DNA from: Beta vulgaris subsp. vulgaris
Taxonomy: Eukaryota > Streptophyta > Magnoliopsida > Caryophyllales > Amaranthaceae
Assembly (NCBI RefSeq): GCF_026745355.1
Contig: NC_079202.1
Coordinates: 46,512,873 to 46,576,872, forward strand
DNA: 64,000 nucleotides
Direction: 5' to 3'
In this document: positions 11,063 to 22,744 of the stretch, one piece after another
Layout of the letters: each line of letters opens with the position of its first letter
Position numbering within the stretch: the stretch's first letter is position 1
Program-made: the position numbers and the translations under genes
Notes under the pieces: model-generated
The model's database searches: none
Seen by the model: the letters and a program-made list of their open reading frames with translations, nothing else
Told to the model about the DNA's origin: nothing

Positions 11063-12108
11063 ATCACCTTGGGGGACTGCTTTGGGCCAGTCTCCACACC
11101 CATATCGTAGCTCGAACCATTTGAACTTGAGCTTATATCATCGCTTCCACTCAAACCGTATTTGAGTTTATTCTTTCCTTTGAAGCACTTCTGGAACTTG
11201 CATCTCTTTTTAAGCGGCACCCAATCTTCTGATTCCTCCTCGATTGTCACAAGCTTTCCCCCTACTTGCGGTTCAATGAATTTCTTCTTTTTATCTTCCG
11301 AGATGATGAGTCTCTCCCAGAAGTTGCCTACCTATCCTAGCTTCTTTTTAGCAAGAGCTTTCATCCTTCTCGCTCTTTCCTTCGCTATTTTGTCAGCAGC
11401 TTTTCCTTTTTTTTTTTTTTTGTAAAAAGATCTTCCCACCCTACTTGGGCCACTCTGATTCCCTGGGTCTCCAATCACCCCCTGTGCTACATCCAGCTCC
11501 ATCAGGTCCTCTTCTATTGGGCTCAAATCCGAGTCCGCTGAGTAATACGGGTCTTCCATCCCCATAGGCTCCTTCCCTTTTCCTTGTCCCAGCCCTTTTT
11601 CCTCAAAACTCGTCCACTTAGAAGAGGATGCAGGTTTTGGAACTGGGCTTTCCTTTCCCGAAATAATAAGAGGCTTTGGTTTAGCATCTGTAGGACCACA
11701 ATGACTCTTTTGGCTTTCATAGTAACGGATAATAGGCCCAACGGCCAGTTTGAATGGATTAGGATAAGAGACCTTTTCTTTTTGGGTTTTACCTGGGCCT
11801 TTTTGAGGGTATTGTAAACAGGAAACCTCATATTTAGAAGATTCTTTTAGATATGAGCCTTCCTTTCTCTCAAGGTAGTCTTCAGGGGTCCTTGGGCTTG
11901 CTGGTCCTTTTTTGACTTTTACCCTGTCTTGAAGAGATAAGACAATTTTTTTTGACAGATAGGAGGAAGAGTTTGGGTTTGTCAAGGGGGTAGAAAAGGT
12001 AAAGGACTGGGTTGAGTCACTAGACTCTTCATGGTGATCTGAGTCCGAAGAGTGTGGGCTTGGGAATTGGGGGCTTTGGAGAAGGTCTCTAAGAGAGACG
12101 AGGGCCAT
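11059..12108 (-). pseudogene. LINE spacer ORF between ORF1 and endonuclease
   Basis: A 258-residue frame (11332-12108) starts MALVSLRDLL. It is rich in serine, proline and charged residues and ends in a strongly basic stretch (KKKKKGKAADK, then ARRMKALAKK). A further 63-residue piece at 11059-11250 overlaps the start of the endonuclease by 4 bases. It could be the C-terminal tail of ORF1 or a separate product. No known domain was recognised. The basic tail suggests nucleic-acid binding, which is inference only. Confidence 0.45.
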
Positions 12109-12604
12109 GTTGAATGTGAAGATTTACCCCATAGGAATAAATGGGTCATTAAGTGGGTTGGAAGGACGATAGAGCCTAGAAGAATCTACCAAACCCAAGC
12201 TAAAATTTTCTAACACCTGAGCATCCAGCTCACTCCATTCATTTTCCATTTTTGACCAAGCTGGTTTTTTTTTAAAAAAATAGACAGAAGGGGTCGTTTA
12301 AAGAGAGAAAAGGATGGGTCAAGTTTTGAAAATCTGGAAGGGTATAAATAGACTTGGAGTTATGAGGAGAACTATCAGAAAATCCAGAGGTGTGTGGGTT
12401 CCTAAATGGAATTTATAGAGGCATATTGGAATAAATGACTATGGGCTTAGAGCCGAGAGCCGCCATTTTATACAAGTTCAATAAATCCAAACTCAGAGAG
12501 GGCAGGGAAGAAGCAATGGACTGATGTTTAGACTGCAGGAAGTCATTACTCAAAGCGCTACTTTCAATCAAAATTTGGTTGGGGTTTTTTGCATTAAATA
12601 GGTT

Positions 12605-13279
12605 TCAATTAATGAAATGGTTTAAGGGCCTACTCACAGTTAAGTCCTCCCCTAAGTCGTTATTTACCCCGCAGTTATCCCCTCTAATGACTTCTACACT
12701 AGGACTATAGAGCCTTACAAGACTTTCAAAGCGTCCTTCTTGCAATTCCAGTATGTTTTCTACAGGGTTTAAAGATTGACCTCTGGGTTTTTCTCTTGGT
12801 TGGACTTTTTGACTCCCACTGCATTGCTGCAACTTTAGCTTCTTAGCCTCCATTGAATTGACCATGCTATAGTAGGCCTTTCTTTTTTTTCCTGTGCATC
12901 CCCCTGCCTTCCTTCTCCGGTGATGATTTGAGTTGTTTCCTGCTGAACCTTGATACCTTTTGCCTCGTTTTTTTTCCGAGTTGAATTTCGTTATTATGGG
13001 TGCAATAGGTATGAAGTTCCTCCTTTCCCATAGGAGTATTTTTTTCCTCGGTCTGTCCTCTTCACTTGAAGTCTCTGACCTCTGCCGTTTTCCCGCGGCC
13101 GAGCAATTTCCATTACTGGGCCTATCCGAAGAGGAGGATGACATATATTTTGAGGGGGAGCTTTGAAAACTCGCACCGAATGGAATTTCATCAATTCTGG
13201 ACGTTCTTAAGACCTCAATCCTCCTAAGTCCTATTAACTTATTTGTAAAGCACTGCGAAGGAGGGTGACCAACTAACAA
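12605..13279 (-). pseudogene. LINE ORF1 C-terminal part
   Basis: This 224-residue frame is serine- and lysine/arginine-rich (GKRQRSE, DRPRKK, HHRRRKAGG) and follows directly after the CCHC knuckle piece at 13283-13795. Low-complexity basic tails after a zinc knuckle are common in plant LINE ORF1 proteins, which bind the element RNA. The first Met is probably internal to the original ORF1. Confidence 0.6.
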
Positions 13280-13282
13280 GTT

Positions 13283-14065
13283 TTACATATCAATGCAAAC
13301 TTCCGACATTCTTACAAATGATAAAAGTTCCACTATCGAATATGGGCACGCATATGCTTTGTGCCCTGCCATTCCACATTTCTTACAAATGATAAAAATT
13401 CCTTCATACCTGAAATCAATCCATTTAAAATGGTCTTGAGAATATTCATAAAAATAGCCTGGCACTAAAGGCTTATTGAACTCCACTTGAACTCTTGCTC
13501 TGATGAATTCCTTAGGTCCATCTCTAAGGGATCCTTCATCGAACCCTACCACACGACCAAGCTTTTTCAGTGCTCTTTCTGCAACATGAGCCTTGTTTGA
13601 AGCAAGGGGGATACCTTCCACCCGTACCCAAAGCAGGCACTGACTGAAATTGAAGCTCCTTAATGCAGCACTTGGAAACCAACATTTAAAAATTATGAGT
13701 GCACCTTTATAGTTTGCACTTCTCCTGGATAGGAGGTTATCTCTATCATCAATATCCGTACAATAAAAGAAAAATATCTTACCAATTCTTTCCACTTTGA
13801 TTTCTCCATTTGTTACCCAGAACGCGTTTATCCAGCTTTGGATTTAATTAGCCGAGAAATTTCGATAATCCCAGAATTGACCAATCACTGCCATAGGAAA
13901 CATCGCATCCTCCGGGTTCATATCTCCTACTTGAGATGGGATAATTGGTCCCATTTTTTTTAATCCCATGCAGGGGACATTGAGCAAAACTCCCAAATTG
14001 TGCATCCATGATGATGCAAATAAAGATGAGACGTTTTCAGCTGGATTAATAGATGCCTTTATCAA
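13283..14065 (-). pseudogene. LINE ORF1 N-terminal part, DUF4283-like with CCHC zinc knuckle
   Basis: Two frames (13844-14065 and 13283-13795) together resemble the DUF4283 region of plant LINE ORF1. Typical stretches are FFFYCTDIDDRD, CLLWVRVEGIPL, LGRVVGFDEG and the ARVQVEF strand. A CCHC knuckle, CKKCGMAGHKAYAC, follows near the C-terminal end. ORF1 proteins bind the LINE RNA. The two pieces are separated by about 50 bases with a frame break. The 5' leader (14066-14306) shows no promoter that I can identify. Confidence 0.7.
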
Positions 14066-14320
14066 GATAACTGTAGGTGATTTAGTTTGACTATAAGAGA
14101 AAAGGGAAGTTAGGATGATGTTGCTATTTTTCTGGGGACTTTTGCTAAACGGAAGAACACCAAAAGTGTAGGTTTGAGGGAATAAAGGGTTTTTCCTACT
14201 TGGGGGATGGTTCAGTTGTAATAAGGCTCTAGAATTCTATAGAGAAATGCTCTCAAGTTTAGAGAGAGAAAAAAAAAACTTATTGTGCATTAAACTTGTT
14301 AGTTTTATAGGAATTATTCT

Positions 14321-16210
14321 AATTCAATCCAAATATCGAAGAACTTTAAACCACAATAAAATAGGTATAAACATGGCTCCCCTCTCTAAGCCCTAGAAAT
14401 AAATTACTCACTCATGATAATAATAATAAACTTAATAAACATAATGAAAGTAGAAGAGTTCATTAAATTAAACAAAGTAAAGAGGAATACCTAATAATTG
14501 AAGAACAATGAAAATGGAATCAATGATCTCTATAATCTTCAAAATCAAGAGTTAATACAAAGCTAGAAAGAGAAAAACTAAGTGTTTAAACCTTAAAACG
14601 TAGAAATTAAGATAGTCTAATCGAAAATACTAAAAACCTATTTATACTTTTTACAAAACCGGCTAAAAAAGGCAAATTAAACCGTCCCGAAAAATCGCCC
14701 GGTCGGGCGACGATGATTAAAACTATGACAGAAGGGGAAAATTCGCTCGGTCGACAGGGCAAGGCTGCCTGGCCATGCTAGCAGGTATTTTTTCGTGGCT
14801 CACCTGGTCGGGCCAAACCGCCCGGTCGACCGGGCGGGTGTGTATTCTCAATTTCTTTTCCGTGCAATTCGTCGGAATCACTCATGCAATCTTCCAGATC
14901 TTCCTTGGACCTTATGTGACCATTGGACTCCTATTTCGCAACTTAAATAAAGGCACCAAACGCCTAATCTGCACTAAAACATGTAACACACGAAAACAAC
15001 TCCAAACACATCAAATCACACAAGAAACGAGCTCAAAAGAGCTCAAATCGACTATCAAAACTAAGGAGATTGGAGTAAATAATCGATATATAATAAACAC
15101 ATCAAAATACCCCAAGCTAACCGTTTGCTTGTCCCTAAGCAAAAACATGACATGAACATGAATATGATTGCTTCACCCCTTTATAAATGAAAACAAAGAT
15201 CAAAATTTTAAGGCTCAAAATCATTCAAGCAAGCATAATTCAAGTTCAACTGTCTAGATCACTCTATCCACCAATCTTCCAAGCAAGCACTCAAATGCGG
15301 CTGCCTTATATGACATGAAAATCTCGAAAATGCACTCACTAGGGTGTCACTCCTCTCAACAGTTTTGTGACAGACAATAAATGTGCCCGAACACTTACCA
15401 TCCCAACCATAACAACCCTTCCCACTCACACTCTCATGTGTTTAGAAAGGTAATAATGCCACTCATCCTAATCATGTCGACTCAAGTAACGAACGTACTC
15501 TTTAACCTTGACAAACTGACTCCACATCAATCCAATAGACAATGTAAACACAAGCTCAAGAGGATTTTTTCAGGATTGTAATGTGCCTCAGGTAAGGTAG
15601 GGAATATGTATAGGAAATGTGGTGGAGAAACCAAGATTGGGGGAGCAAAAGTCACTACAAGCATCAACCAAACACAAAACCAATAACAACGTCCCAACTC
15701 TATGAATCAATAAAATTTTCAATAAACCTATCCTTGAAGCAATGTAATATAAGAGATACAGTTTGCTTGCTCTCAACATGTTTAGTTTTAAAGAGTCAAT
15801 ATTGAAAAATGCTTGGTTAAGCCGAGGTTATTTCTCGCAAAATATTTTCTACTTAAAGTTTTATTTTACCAGATTTTTTTTAAAAGTTATTTCTAGAAAA
15901 CATGTAATTAAAAGGTATTCTAACAAAAAATTTCTACTTCTTAATATCTCTTTTTCATTTGTTTCTATAGTCTACACCTTTAAAATAATTGCTCTAAACC
16001 GAAGTTTTTTCCTTTTACAATTAATTTAATTACTGTATTTCTTTATTTTCAAGTAGTGTTTTTTTTAGATTGATTTCCATCGAAAGGTTCCTTTAGCTTT
16101 GATGCCTATATCGATTTGCATAATTAGGAAACAAGTGCATGTTACTCTAAGCAAATAGTTCGATTTGTATTGTTTCTTGAACATATCAGTAATATCTTAT
16201 GATGTTTTTC
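14321..16210. other. Probable LTR-retrotransposon leader/UTR with CGGTCG motifs
   Basis: No gene is supported. Around 14690-14840 the motif CGGTCG/GGTCGG recurs and includes a perfect 20-bp palindrome at 14818-14837 (CCGCCCGGTCGACCGGGCGG). The nearby text (CCCCAAGCTAACCGTTTGCT at about 15111-15130) resembles leader regions of large plant LTR elements. This is an impression, not a domain match. Confidence 0.35.
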
Positions 16211-16227
16211 TAAGCCAATCTTCCTTT

Positions 16228-16853
16228 TTTTTTTTTTTTTTTTTTAAATAAACATTAATTCATTGATTCAAAGTCATACGACATCTACAATAGAAGTCAA
16301 AACTAAACAAATACATATCAAAATGAAATAAATACAATTATAATATGACAAAACCACGATCGTTGAGTAGATCTAATTAACAATTCTGAAAACCCTCGTC
16401 TTTCACATCGATGTCTAATGTAGCTTTCTACAAGGGGGTCTATCGATCTTTTGTAGTTTTGAAGTAGAATCGGATTCAATTCAAGTGATTGCAAACGAAG
16501 CCTTGACATCTGTTGCAACTCCGCACAGATTTCGATCAACAAATCAACATCTTGAATTACACAAAAACCCAAAAATAAATTCTCTAGACTCTCACATGGA
16601 GAGAGATAAAATTAAACCCAATATACGGGTAGACATAACCCAATATATGGGTATAAAAACTCTCCATTAGAGAGAGACTGAAGTTTATTAAAAACATAAA
16701 CATAAAAAACTAGTAATAAAGGAGAAAAGTGGCTTACCACTGCCTAAAAGGATGATGGTAGCCCCTAGGTTAAAAATTAGGGTTCCGTGGGAGAAGAGAG
16801 AGAAGAGAGAAAAAGAGGGAGAAAAGAGGCGGCTTAGTTTTTCCTAGCTAAGT
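16228..16853 (-). mobile_element. A-tailed retroposon of unknown family, 626 bp
   Basis: A 17-bp exact direct repeat, TAAGCCAATCTTCCTTT, lies at 16211-16227 and 16854-16870. The element between has a poly-T run just inside its left end, which is an A tail on the minus strand. A long TSD with an A tail is the signature of L1-type retroposition. On the minus strand it starts with a CT-rich, CCCTAATTTTTAACC-containing leader and holds an 84-codon frame (16318-16572) with no recognised domain. No tRNA-like A or B boxes were seen, so it is more likely a short LINE derivative than a SINE. Confidence 0.75.
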
Positions 16854-16964
16854 TAAGCCAATCTTCCTTTGTTTTATGATGATGAGATAATGGTATCTCA
16901 TTAATTCCTATTTTGCTAAAAAAAAGTAACTTATTCATTCTATGTAAAAAATTTAAAGTAAAAA

Positions 16965-17200
16965 ATTCACCTTATGCACTCAGACAAGCAATGAGCTCTC
17001 ACCTCTCACCTGTCCCCTCTCAAGTCTCAACCATGAGGTTGCAAGTTTGATTCTCATCACCTCAAACTTTATGGATTATTATGGGAGGTTTTCTTATAAG
17101 TTAAAGTCTAGTCTAAATAACGACTGATGATTTCTTATGACTTGAGATTCCCTTATCTCCCCCCACCTTATATGGGCCGTGCTATCTATTTTCTTTAAAG
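16965..17200 (+). mobile_element. Possible tRNA-derived SINE
   Basis: GGTTGCAAGTTTGATTCTC at about 17037-17055 resembles a pol III B box. GCAATGAGCTCTCACC at about 16988 could be a weak A box upstream at fitting distance. No A tail or TSD could be fixed. Confidence 0.3.
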
Positions 17201-18945
17201 ATGAGCAATTAGGTTAAGCATTTTAAAAGTTCAGTGTTACATCTGCAAATTATTTGTAATAAGACAATCATTGAGCAATAAACACCATATTCACTTTGCT
17301 CTCCATAGAATAACATGTTCTAGCGAAGCTCTTAACCTAAAAACTAGTACTAGTTCTTAGATTGGTGCATGGGAAGAGAAAAACTTATGCAAACTTATCT
17401 TACACGAGTTACAGAACTTAGTAACTTACTTCTACACATTCATTGCAATACAATTAATATGTACGTACGTATAAGTGCGTCAAATCACATATATATAATT
17501 GTATTATTTACTGCGTCTCTTTATATATTATTCTTTACTTGTGTTATTTAATCTCGAAAGAGAGAAGAAGGAGACAAGAGAAGGCTTAAATGAAGGGAAG
17601 TAGAAGGGTGGGTTGGGAGCATTTAACAGATATTGGTGATGAGAGTGATGAAGAAAGAGAGAGAGAGAGAAGATAGTAGTAGTAGTAGTAGTATCAATAT
17701 GATGTAGTAGTACATGAAGAGAGTACTTATTTTTTTGTTGTTGTAGTAAGCGAGGCGTTTCAATGCTCATCCTTAAATTCAGCATTTAAGTGAATTCAAG
17801 ATGATCAGGAGTTAATGAAGGCAGGTAGATCAGAGTCACTTGGCACAAAAAAAAAAAAAAAACCTTTCTTTTTCTCTCACCAAACAAGCTTTTATTATAT
17901 GTTAGTCTCTCACCCTTTTTGGATCCTTATTATTTTTTTGCAATATACTTATAATTTTTCGTAATTTATTTTGCAATTTGCCATTTGCCATCTTTATATT
18001 CATTCGTGTGTACCTTAACTTATAAAAGTAGACTTCTTGCTTTGGAAAATCATCTCCAATTCTCGTCATATATCTCACTAGTCACTACTGTCAACCAACA
18101 TTGCATGGGCTGGTTGTTAGGCAATTAATTTGGCCCTTTATAAAGTAGGGTTTATTATTTAGCATAATCTTACACATCAATATATACTTGCATGGAGGGA
18201 CCCTTTTGCTTTTATGATTTTTGCATGGCTTGTGAACAATACTCTTCTCCGTTCTTACGAGTCGTCGTTTTGGTGTAGTAGCCCAATCCACATAACAACG
18301 GAGGGATATGAACACATATAAGTATGAAAACAACTTAATCTACCTATTAAGTAAATAATTAACTTAATAAAGATAGATATTGATAATTAGTAGAATACAA
18401 CTGAAAATTAATATATTTATCCCCTAGATAAAGTATCCACTAAAAATAGACGATCAAGAAATCAGTAACATGAGTTAGATTTACTAATTATTAATTAATG
18501 TTTATACCCACTAGACAAAGTATTTTGCAATTAGAACTCATCATGAAATTAAATTATATTCATGGTTTATCTTGAGAGTTTATCTATCCAATGGATAGAT
18601 GTATCATTGTTCAGTAAAATAGAATTCCAATAATAATTATTATTATTATTGCTACTATTATTACTATATATAGTACGTCTAATGTAAGTCTACCTTATCA
18701 TTACATTAGTGTAAGACTATCTCGCTTTTTGTCTAAAAAAAAGGTTTTTTTAAAAATTATAGGGGATAGCGTGTTATGTTAAAAGGGCCATTTTTTTATG
18801 TTAAATGAGTTATTTTATATAAGGAGTCATTTTGTACCATAAAGGGGACCTTTTCAAGAGAAATGACCTCTTCAGGTGAAAATAAAATAAAATAATATTC
18901 ATCCTACCATAAATAATTATTATAAGACGATCTTATATGGGAATT
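17201..18945. other. Intergenic stretch with microsatellites
   Basis: No gene is supported. Short AG and TAG microsatellites lie at about 17656-17693 and an A run at about 17848-17863. Complementary-looking words TAAGACTATCTCGC (about 18711) and TAAGACGATCTTATAT (about 18922) hint at a decayed MITE. Confidence 0.35.
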
Positions 18946-19117
<172 letters not shown>

Positions 19118-19612
19118 TGCCTTTATCGTAGTAAATGAAAATAACACTACTAATATAGAATGGACTAATCTAATTGATATGACTCGATCTAAATCAAAGA
19201 ATTAATAAGATCAAATTGTTGATCTGATCAAGCTCGAAATGACCCGATTTCAACCCGAACATGAAATTCATAGAGATTTAATGGTTGTCTTGACCTAACT
19301 AGACATGACAAAATTTAAACACGGATACGAAAATCCAAAAATAAAATAGTTGACCGACCCGTCAACGACCCAATCAAATTGGAACCAACCAGGCAAGACA
19401 ATCATCCTATCCAATATTGACTTGATACTTAATTCGAACTGATTATTCACTAAATTCAATGAAGCTTGAAATCTGAATGGATTCAAACCTATTCGAACTC
19501 ATCTTGAATGTTTGCATATTACACCTAAAACTAACCTAATTTAAAATGACTCGATCTGAAATAATTCGATTGTTTAGGGTAGTTGTGCTTTATTATATAT
19601 CTTCTACTACAA
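19118..19612. other. Degenerate GACCCGA/CGAACC-rich stretch
   Basis: No gene. The sequence contains many CCCGA, GACTCGA and CGAACT words, similar in style to the hAT-type MITE interiors in this window, but no inverted ends were found. Confidence 0.3.
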
Positions 19613-20229
19613 AAAATATAATAAACCTACAAGACACACTTATTGTCAACCCTAGCCTCCACATCTCTCTTTTTTCTCTCTAAAACCCTAGCCTCCCCTA
19701 CTCCTTGTTCATCAGTTAGGGATGTCATGGATGATTTCATCCATGGTAAGCCACCTTTTTCCTTTTATTTTCAATTTTTAGTTTATTTTATTGTTTTGTT
19801 GAATAAATTAGTATCTCTTTATGAGATTTCTTCAAACCTTGTTATGGGATTTTTAGTCTCTGTTGTGGAGATCTCCTTCTTCCCTGCGGGAGTTGTGAGT
19901 GTGGTTTTTTTTTTGTTTTTAGGTATGAGAAATTGTTCTTATTGGTTGAAGTTCAAGACTCAACATGAAGGTATTGGAATCTCGGATGCGTTAATATGAC
20001 TCGATCAAGAATGATCTTCCCAAACTATGTCAGAATGATAGACTTCCTCATCAATAGTTCTTTGATCCAGCAAATACAAGGGGGATGTGTTTTATTGCTC
20101 GATCTAATTCATTATAGTTTCTTCGAATACGAATTTGATTTAAACTTGTTTAATTGTATTTTGTTTTTCTTTAATATCTATTATAGATGCCATTTGACCT
20201 TCAATTAATGAAATTTCTCTTTAAAAAAA
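19613..20229 (+). mobile_element. A-tailed retroposon, family R, copy 1 (longest)
   Basis: The flanks ATATCTTCTACTACAA (19597-19612) and ATATCTTATACTACAA (20230-20245) form a 16-bp TSD with one mismatch. The element ends in an A tail after CTTCAATTAATGAAATTTC. Two further copies, lacking an internal part of roughly 130 bp or more, lie at 40268-40645 and 44160-44536. The 5' part has ACCCTAGCCTCC words as in LINE leaders. The 118-codon frame at 19643-19999 has no recognised domain. It is probably a non-autonomous LINE derivative. Confidence 0.75.
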
Positions 20230-20245
20230 ATATCTTATACTACAA

Positions 20246-21568
20246 TGGTGTAACAAACATATTACAATTTTTAATTTACTCGGTCTCAAAAAGATTTACA
20301 AGCTTTCCTATTGTATTAACCAAATTAATTTGCACACATCTAAATTTTATTGTCTCTCTCTCTTCCAACAATTAGCTAGAATGTTGGAGAACTACGCTTC
20401 CACTCATTCAACAAAGAAATTAAATGTTGTACAATCTCCCATCATGTGTACTTCCTACTAATCAATAAATAACTTATTTTATCTGAATGTCTCGCATCAC
20501 TCTTATCTTATCAAAAATATATTAGAAATAATTATAATGAAATTAAAGAAAAAAAATATAACGGAATGTTTTATTAATCGGGAAATCCCGTCCCTAAAGG
20601 CCAATAGTGATGGGATTTTCCATCGCAAATCCGTCATTAAAGGGGGTCGCCATTGATGGAAAATCAGGTCGTTAGCGCGTTGTAAAAGGCATTTGCGACG
20701 GTTGTTCCCGTCTTTATTTGGTTGTTAGCCCCGTCGCAAAAAGCTTTTGCGACGAAATATTTGGCCCGTCATTATTAAATTGTCATCAATGACTCAAATT
20801 CTAATAGTGGATAAGTTCCGACGTGGTCATTCTAATATTTCTTTGATCTTCAAATTTGATTAATCCATCGTGAGTAAAAATTTGTTAAAGTTTGATATAT
20901 TCCAAGTTCAAATAAACACCAGCTTGAACCTATTACTGTTACCACATAGATGTTCAACTACTAGGTATTAAGACACTAGCTCAACTTACAAATTGGATTA
21001 TTATTTTTGCCATAATTTCTATTACTTGCTATATACACTTTCTTCATATACGCAATAAATGCTCTTCAATTAGGGAAAAAGAACACGACAGGTTTAAATT
21101 AGTACTCCATATATGACTCTTTCAGACTTTCACTAGATTTATAACCACACATAAGAGATGATCCACCAGCATTAAGGGGCCAACCATAACTATGCAAACT
21201 TAAATACGTAGTTGAAAATCTCCTCTAACATAATTTAAAGCACTTCTTTTTTCGTTTCTTTTTCTTTTGATGTCACATAACTTAAAGCACTTACACGTGC
21301 TATATCTTTATTATTTCTTTTCATTTTAACTTCCTCAGTATATCATTGGTACAAGATAATGAACTAACCTTCCCTTTCTCCTCTCAAAGCCTTCTCTTTC
21401 TTGTTAATTCATATATTCTTCAGTGATAGTATTACAGCTAGCTATAACAACCTAAAAAAAGAGGGTGCACTAGAGATAACGTATAGACCTACAATCATCT
21501 GACTTGAACCACTCTCTTCCTCCTATAAAAAGATTGTTATTCACAACTATACATAGTAACTCTTAGAT
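20246..21568. other. Intergenic stretch including a CACTA end
   Basis: No gene. At 20570-20809 lie repeated GCGACGG/CCGTCGC words and a terminus complementary to CACTATTAGAATTTG ending at 20809, which is one end of a CACTA-type element. Its other end was not found. Confidence 0.4.
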
Positions 21569-21964
21569 TGTGTAAACTGCGAATTAAAAGTAATTTCATT
21601 GATTAGTATTTATAGTGATTATAAAGTAAGAAACCTAACTACGTTAGGAATCCAAAAGATATAACAATAAATCTATACAAAGTATGTATATCCTAAATGG
21701 GGGAGAAAATATATCTGTAATATTATTTCTATCAGACCCTGCAGTTATAGCGGGAGGAGGTGGAACGCTAAAATTGGATTAAAAATATGTACATAGTTGT
21801 CGAGTAGGCCATTTGTGAAGATGTCTGCAAACTGATACACTGAAGGAACATGAAGAAATTGTACCTGACTCAACGCAACCTTGTCCCAAACAAAATAAAT
21901 ATACATCTCAACATGTATGTTTGGTGCACTATGTTGGACACGTTACTAGAAAAATCATATATAG
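21569..21964 (-). mobile_element. Old copia element: 3' LTR and RNase H end
   Basis: On the minus strand the end of a copia RNase H frame (VPS..QFADIF-like) is readable at 21780-21964, continuing across the younger insertion into 26980. A polypurine tract and an LTR beginning TGATAGAAAT follow, extending to about 21569. The left LTR limit is tentative because its partner was not found. The element is strongly decayed. Confidence 0.6.
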
Positions 21965-22152
21965 TGAAAATCTTTCCTTAACCCATTAAGAATTACATCC
22001 TAAGTATATATACTCTAGGTTTACAAGATAACCATATCCTCTTAATCAGGAAGGCAAACTAACTAAAGGAAATACAAGAGATATACATGCTATTTATATT
22101 TACATAATATGAATAATGAAAATACAATGAGATATTTTCACATATTCTAACA
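21965..22152 (-). repeat. 3' LTR of the copia element
   Basis: 188 bp. On the minus strand it begins TGTTAGAATATG. About ten differences from the 5' LTR are visible by eye. Confidence 0.9.
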
Positions 22153-22207
22153 CACCCCCTCAGTCAAAGCGGGAGGAGGAAGGACGCTGAGACTGTCCCG
22201 AAAATCT

Positions 22208-22744
22208 TCAAAAAGTATCAAAGGGAGGCCCTTGGTAAATATCAGCAATCTGGTGTCGTGACGGCACATGTAAAACACGAACCTCACCACGGGCTACCTT
22301 TTCACGAACAAAGTGAATGTCCATCTCAATATGTTTGGTTCGTTGATGATGAACCGGATTCCCAGATAAATAAATGGCACTCACATTGTCACAATATACT
22401 AACGTGGCCTTCTTAAGAGGGCAATGAAGTTCAACCAATAGATTTCGTAACCAACAAGATTCCAAAACCACGTTAGCAACTCCCCTGTATTCCGATTCCG
22501 CACTGGAACGAGACAAAGTGGCCTGACGTTTCGAGGACCAGGAGAGTAAGTTGTCACCAAGAAAAGCACAATAACCAGACGTGGAGCGTCTAGTGTCAGG
22601 ACATCCACCCCAGTCAGCACCAGTATATGAAATAAGGGTGGAAATCGTGGATGGATATAAGTGCAGACCATGATGAAGGGTGCCCTTAACATAGCGAACA
22701 ATACGCTTAAGAGCAAGCCTGTGAGCCTCCATAGGCTGATGCAT
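22208..22744 (-). pseudogene. Copia RNase H domain
   Basis: This 178-residue frame holds the copia RNase H landmarks: TRRSTSGYCAFLG, the acidic SRSSAESEYRG motif, YCDNVSAIYL and HIEMDIHFVREK. The first acidic position, expected as D in Y(T/S)DADW, reads G (YTGADWGG), so catalysis is probably lost. The frame is separated from RT by a frameshift near 22800. Confidence 0.88.

Larger units (their letters stand above)
6921..14306 (-). mobile_element. Apparently full-length LINE (non-LTR retrotransposon)
   Basis: An exact 14-bp TSD, ATAGGAATTATTCT, lies at 6907-6920 and 14307-14320. The 3' end on the minus strand carries an A tail (poly-T just after 6920). Order from the 5' end: ORF1 with DUF4283-like and CCHC knuckle parts, a basic/serine-rich linker, apurinic-type endonuclease, reverse transcriptase, zf-RVT zinc motif, and RNase H. 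This is the layout of plant L1-type LINEs. Clear TSDs and the presence of 5' sequence argue against 5' truncation. Frameshifts and stops, for example at the EN/RT junction (9800-9960), show that it is inactive. Confidence 0.9.

Noticed and set aside
17528..17785. 85-codon minus-strand frame rich in Ser, His and Thr
   Set aside because: Low-complexity translation of AG and TAG microsatellites, no homologous domain.
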